Notes under the pieces: generated by a model
The model's database searches: none
Told to the model about the DNA's origin: nothing
What the model saw: only the letters and a program-made list of their open reading frames with translations
Shown here: positions 48,301-54,300 of the stretch, piece by piece
How positions within the stretch are numbered: the stretch's first letter is position 1
Layout: each line of letters opens with the position of its first letter
Source of the DNA: UBA4465 sp002292365
GTDB taxonomy: Bacteria; Bacteroidota; Bacteroidia; Cytophagales; Cyclobacteriaceae
Length of the DNA stretch: 64,000 nt
Assembly: GCA_943788615.1 (NCBI GenBank)
Contig: CALSQY010000001.1
Span: 186,001 to 250,000, forward strand
Direction: 5' to 3'
Translations under genes and position numbers: made by a program

Positions 48301-51300
48301 CGGGGACCTATTACCCTGCTTTTCGAGATGCAGCGGATGATCCTACGCATATTAGCTATGGTGATGCTATAACGATAAGAGAGCCCTCGGTAGATTTAGA
48401 TGCCCTTGTTAGTACCACTCAAAACAATATATTGTGTTTTGGTGAAGAGGTTAACTCAGGTAGCATAACTATAACCGGAGGAGTTCGTGATATCACCACT
48501 GTAAACCCGGATGAATTTGGTATTATGGAATATGATATTGATACATCTCCTGGAAATTTATTTGACGGAGGCTATGTTGTTAATTTAAATAATACTTTCA
48601 ACTACCTTCCTGCCGGCACTTATTATGTAGGGGCAAGACGTATTATCAATTATGATGTTAACGGAAATGGAAACGACGATGGTGTTGGAGCGGGAGATGA
48701 AACGGGCCTTTACTGTGAATCGCGGGAAATAGAAATTACCATAACCTCACCCAATGCGCTTACCTTAACTGTTGATTCAAATCCTCTTAATACATTTGGT
48801 CCTCTTTGCTATGGTGAGGCCTCAGGTCAAATAACTACAGTGGCTACGGGCGGTACGGGCACTCTATATTATTCTGCTAGTCTTACCGATGGGTCATTTA
48901 ATTATAATTTTGGGTCTCAAACCCGCAGTGCCCCTTTCTCAAGTTCAACAACTAAATCTCTATCTGGAATATCTAAAGGTACTTGGTACGTTTCTGTTAA
49001 AGATGCCAATGAATGTGAAGTAGAAGTTCGTCCAGGAGCCTTCGTTGCTGCTGAGGCTAATGAACTAAGTATTGCTTCAGTATCCTCTACTGATGTTTCT
49101 TGTTTTGGGAGTACAAATGGAACGATCTCAGTAAATATGGAGACTGGAAAAGAAGGAGCCGGTAGCTTAACTTTTGCTAAGCTTGCTACAAATTCCCAGC
49201 CCGCAGCAGGGGCTTTTTCTGTTTTTACGGCAAATGGAGGGACTTTTACAAATATTGCTGCTGGTTCTTACTATGTCGCTGTAAAAGATGCCAATAACTG
49301 TGTCGTGGTCAGTGATTCTCGAGTTAACGTGTATGCCCCCCCTGCAATAGAAGTGATTATGTATAAGGAAAATGTCAGTTGTAATTCTACAGATAACTCA
49401 GATGGAGCGCTCCACGCAACTGTTTCGGGAGGAGTTGCTCCTTATACTTACGTCTGGCAGTATGATCCAAATGATTGGAATATGACCAGTGCCGAGGCTG
49501 AGACACTCTCAGATACCGACCATGACATCATAAATTTAAGATCGGGTTACTACCAACTTACTGTGACCGATGCTAATTTGTGTACAAAGGTTGTTAAGAA
49601 TAATTGGTATGTAGATAATAATATGCACGTTCTTGGCGGTTGGGGAGATATCGGAGGATTTACCTTACAATGTTATGGAGATCAAGATGGGAATTTGGAT
49701 CTAAGTTTCTATCTTGATGACACAGAAGAACAACCTAATTTCAATGTTATTCGCTGGATTGAAGGTTCTTCTGCTTTTGCCGACGAAACCACAATTAATT
49801 CTACAGACCTTCAATTCAGAGATAATAACGATGGAAGGATTAGGGTTGGAGATGCTGTCTATGGAGAAGGTATCTCAGGTCTGGTTACGGTAACTTCCAT
49901 TACTGATGCAAGTAACCTTGTATTATCTTCTCCTCAAAGCATACAAAATGGGACGCTGCTCTATTTTGGTATTTCGGTAACAGAATCTGAGACGGGAACC
50001 AATTTATTTTATCGAGATAAAGATGGGACTCCTGGCGACCAAAGATATTACCGCCGAGATTCACTGGGGATACCGAATGGAAAAATTAGTAATCTGGGCC
50101 CGGGAAAATATTTTGCTACTGTAGACAATGGTCTTGGTTGTAGAAAAACGTTAGGATATCAGGTAGAAGCCCCAGATGAAATTCTTTGGGCCACAAGAGC
50201 AGAACGCCCACTTCTAGCAGCTGGAGTCACGGCCATAGATTACATCACAACAACAAGAGATTTAAGAGGGTCACAATATGATCTTAGTTGCGTTACAATT
50301 GGAGGAGGAACTCCATCCATTCTTTATGGAGCCACTCCCGCAGCGACCAGTGCAACTGTGGATGCCACTACGGTAACCACTGCCTCGATTACCTCTGGTG
50401 CTCAAATTACTGCGGATTACAAAGTTTATCATGAGGTGGATAGTGGGAAAATGGTCACTTTAACGGCCCCAGCAGGTGCTACCTGGACCAGGGTAAACTT
50501 CGCGAGTTATGGAAACGCGAATGATACGAATGCTGATGGAATTGGGGATTCCTATTCCACATGTAATGCTTTAAACACGCGTACTATTTTAGCGGGTCTT
50601 ATCATTGGACAAAATACGATTACCTTTCGTGCAGATAGCGCCACTTTTGAGCCAAATAATGACCTTCCTGATGCGAGTAATTTAATTGCTGGTTGTGGAT
50701 CTGGAAAAACTCTTGCCTTTAACATTTCTTATGGCTTTACCGACGATGCGACGGCTTATGACACCATTACCGGAGGAAGAATTATTGATGCGGGATATTA
50801 TGATGTCGTGGTGGGAGGGGCACTACAGTCACGGTATCGTGAGGAAAACCACTATGATTTTTATTTGACCAATCTCTCAAATAGCTCAACAACCATTATT
50901 TATGATCAAAGTAGTCCAAACCGAACAGATGGGACAACGTTTCAAGCTACAGGCCTCTCTCCGGGAAACTATTCAGTATATGCCACGGATGGTTATGGGT
51001 GTTCCTCTTCAGCACACGAGTTTGATATTTTAGGACCAACTACTGGATTTAATATTGATTCAATGGCTATTGAAAATGTTTCTTGCTTTGGTGCCAATGA
51101 CGGAGCTGCAAAAGTGGTGTATACCATCGATACAGATCCTAATCATCCCAGGCCCGCAGATTCAATAAAATGGTATATCCTCGATAATTCTTTGAATTAC
51201 AATTTAATTCCAGAATACACAGGCTTAGAATCTGTTGAATACATTCCTCAAGGGTCGTACAAATTTTCCATAACAGATTTATATGGTTGTCTTAAAGAAA

Positions 51301-54300
51301 AAACTTTTGTCATCACCGAGCCTGCCTTGCTTGAAATTGCTGAAACAGTTACTGATGTGGCTTGCCAAACCGATCCCGGGGAAAGTTTTGGGAATGCGTT
51401 AAATTTTGATCCTACTGATAAAAATAGAATTGTTGTAGCCGACGACAATTCACTGGACATGACTAATGCGCTTACTATTGAAGCTTGGATTTTTGCTAAT
51501 ACCGTTGGGGGAGGGCAACAAACCATCGTTAGTAAAACGGGAAACACCTCCAATGGCTTTGTTCTTTCAACGAGTAACGGTTGGACGAGTATTGACTTTC
51601 AAATAAAAAATGGGGGCGCTGTAACGACCATCTCTGCAGCTGGAATAGCGATAGAAAACGGATGGCACCATATAGCGGCAACTTATCAATCAACTACAGG
51701 AATGAAAATCTATGTTGATGGCGTCGCTATCAACCAAACCGCCATAACAGGAGGTCTGGCAAGTAATGCCCAACAACTAACCATTGGTGCTCAGCATGAT
51801 GGTGCGGGTTCTGCAGATAGTGATTACAGTAACTTTTTTAATGGTTCTATAGATGAGTTACGTATCTGGAATATAGCAAGGACAGAGGCTCAAATCAATT
51901 ACACAAAAGAAACTCCTTTGGAGGGAAATGAAGTAGGACTAGCAGCCTACTACCAATTCAACCAAGGCACTGTTGGGGGTAATAACTCGAGTATTTCTTC
52001 AGTTACCGAAGCAATAAATGGCTTGAATGGTGCCTGGCCCATAGCAACTGCTTTTGATCTTAGTGGGAGTACTTCTAATTTTGTGACTAGCTATGACAAT
52101 GCTCCTGCTGCCGCGTCAAGCTTTGGGGGGATCGTGCTGGCGGTAACAGGAGGATCAAATAGTTATATTTATGAATGGTACAAAGGTGCGGAGTTGATCG
52201 TAGGTCAAACCACAAGCGCTTTGAATAATGGAAGTGGATATCCCATTGAAACATCGGGAGAATTCACGGTTGTAGTAAAAGATGCTAATTTTGATTGCTC
52301 TGTCACTAAAAAATTCGATGTTAATGTGGCGGCAATTTTATCCTTGACAGGAGTTGTCACCCCCCCTAAATGTAAAAACGGTATTGATGGTGCCTTAGAT
52401 ATTACAGCCGGGGGAGGGTCCTCTTTCACCTATGCTTGGACTAAGGCCGTAAATGGGACGCCTGTAGCTGGATTTTCTGAATCCTCCGAGGACCTGAGTG
52501 ACCTTGGAGATGGAACTTATAACATCACTATTACTGAGCAGGCCTCTGGATGTAAATCATCCAAATCTTTCGCTGTTGCCTCTCCCTCCACGGCTTACAG
52601 CATCGGAATAGACATTATCGACGTCACTTGCCAAGGAGATAATGATGGTGTATTGATAACAAATATTACAGCAGAGGTTGGCCATCCAGCTTCCTATGGT
52701 TATTCTTGGTATAGTGGTGCTACCGCTACCGGCACACCGATAGCCAAGGGAGAAAGACGCATATACGAGTTAGCCCCTGGCCCTTATACGATGGAGGTGA
52801 CAGATGACTATGGGTGTGTTAAAACTTCGACCGCCACGGTCAGTGAAGAGGCAGAAATGACTTTTAGTACCGCCATTACAACAAATTTAACGTGTCATGG
52901 GAGCTCTGATGGCGCTATTAACATTGGTATGTCTGGAGGGAATGGTAGTTATACTTATGTTTGGTATAAGAACGGTGAAATTATTCACACTCCTATAGCA
53001 TCTGGAGCTCCAACACTAGTTGATCCCACCACGCTCACTGGATTAACTGCCGGTGAATATAGGGTGATTGCTCAAGATGCTCCCGTTGTTGGCTCTCCGA
53101 GTAAGGCCTCTTGCTCAGTTCAAGCAATATTTAATGTAACCGAACCAAATGAATTCGCTGTTGAGGCTAACTTGATCAACCCTTCTTGTCAAAATGGGGA
53201 CAATGGTCAAATCAGTGTTGTCGTATCTGGAGGAACAGAAGGTTCTGGGTACTCATATCAATGGATCAAAAATCCATTGGGCGCCGCCCTTGCCATAGGC
53301 AGCACAGATAGTCTTTCCGACCTAACCGGAGATAATCCAACTGGAGATGACTATCGATTGGTTGTTACCGATAGCCGCGGGTGTATTTCTGGCAATTTTG
53401 ACTATACTATTACCTCACCCACGACTACTTTCGACATTAATGCGCGCACTACGATTTCTAAGAGTGTTACCGCTTTACCTAACGAAACTATACAATCTAA
53501 CATTTCTTGTAAAGGAGCTTCTGATGGTTATGTAGAGGTTCAGATAAATGTGGATAACGGGCATCCTACCGAGTTTGAATATGCCTGGTACGCTGGTGCG
53601 AGTGATGCAGATTCTCTTCAATTAGCTGGAGAAAAACATATCTACGATCTAAATCCGGGATTATATACTTTTCAAATTACCGATTTTTATGGTTGTATTA
53701 AAAATGAGACATATACCATAGTAGAATATCCAACTATGGACCTCACAACGACCGCTGCGACTAATCTCAATAACAGCTGTTCTCAAACTAACGATGCAGC
53801 CATTGGCCTGAATATTTCAGGCGGGAATACGGCAAATTATAGCTATGAGTGGTTCAAGAATGAAGTTATTTTCGATCCTGCTGACAGTGCTTGGACCGAT
53901 ACTGCTTTGCCCACCTTAGCCAGTGGCCTTTATAAAGTGAAAGTGACCGACGAGCAAGGTTGTGAAATAGAGAAAAGTTTTGAAGTTACCATGCCAGAGC
54001 CCCTTTCTCTTTCTTATACGAAAGAAGATAATATATGTCTTGGAGGTAACCTAGGAGCCATAAGTGCTCAGGCTTCTGGCGGAACGGCTCCCTATGACTA
54101 TAATTGGTCACTAGGAGGGAGTAGTTTTGGAAATACAGATACCCTCTCGAATTTGTTGAGTGGCGATTATATTTTGACCATAACGGACTTTGCAGGTTGT
54201 ACTCCACTGGTGGAATCCATTACCGTTGGGGGGCCAACAACGACATTTGATATTGGTTTTACAACGACCGATTTGACCTGCTATAAATCCAAAGATGGAA

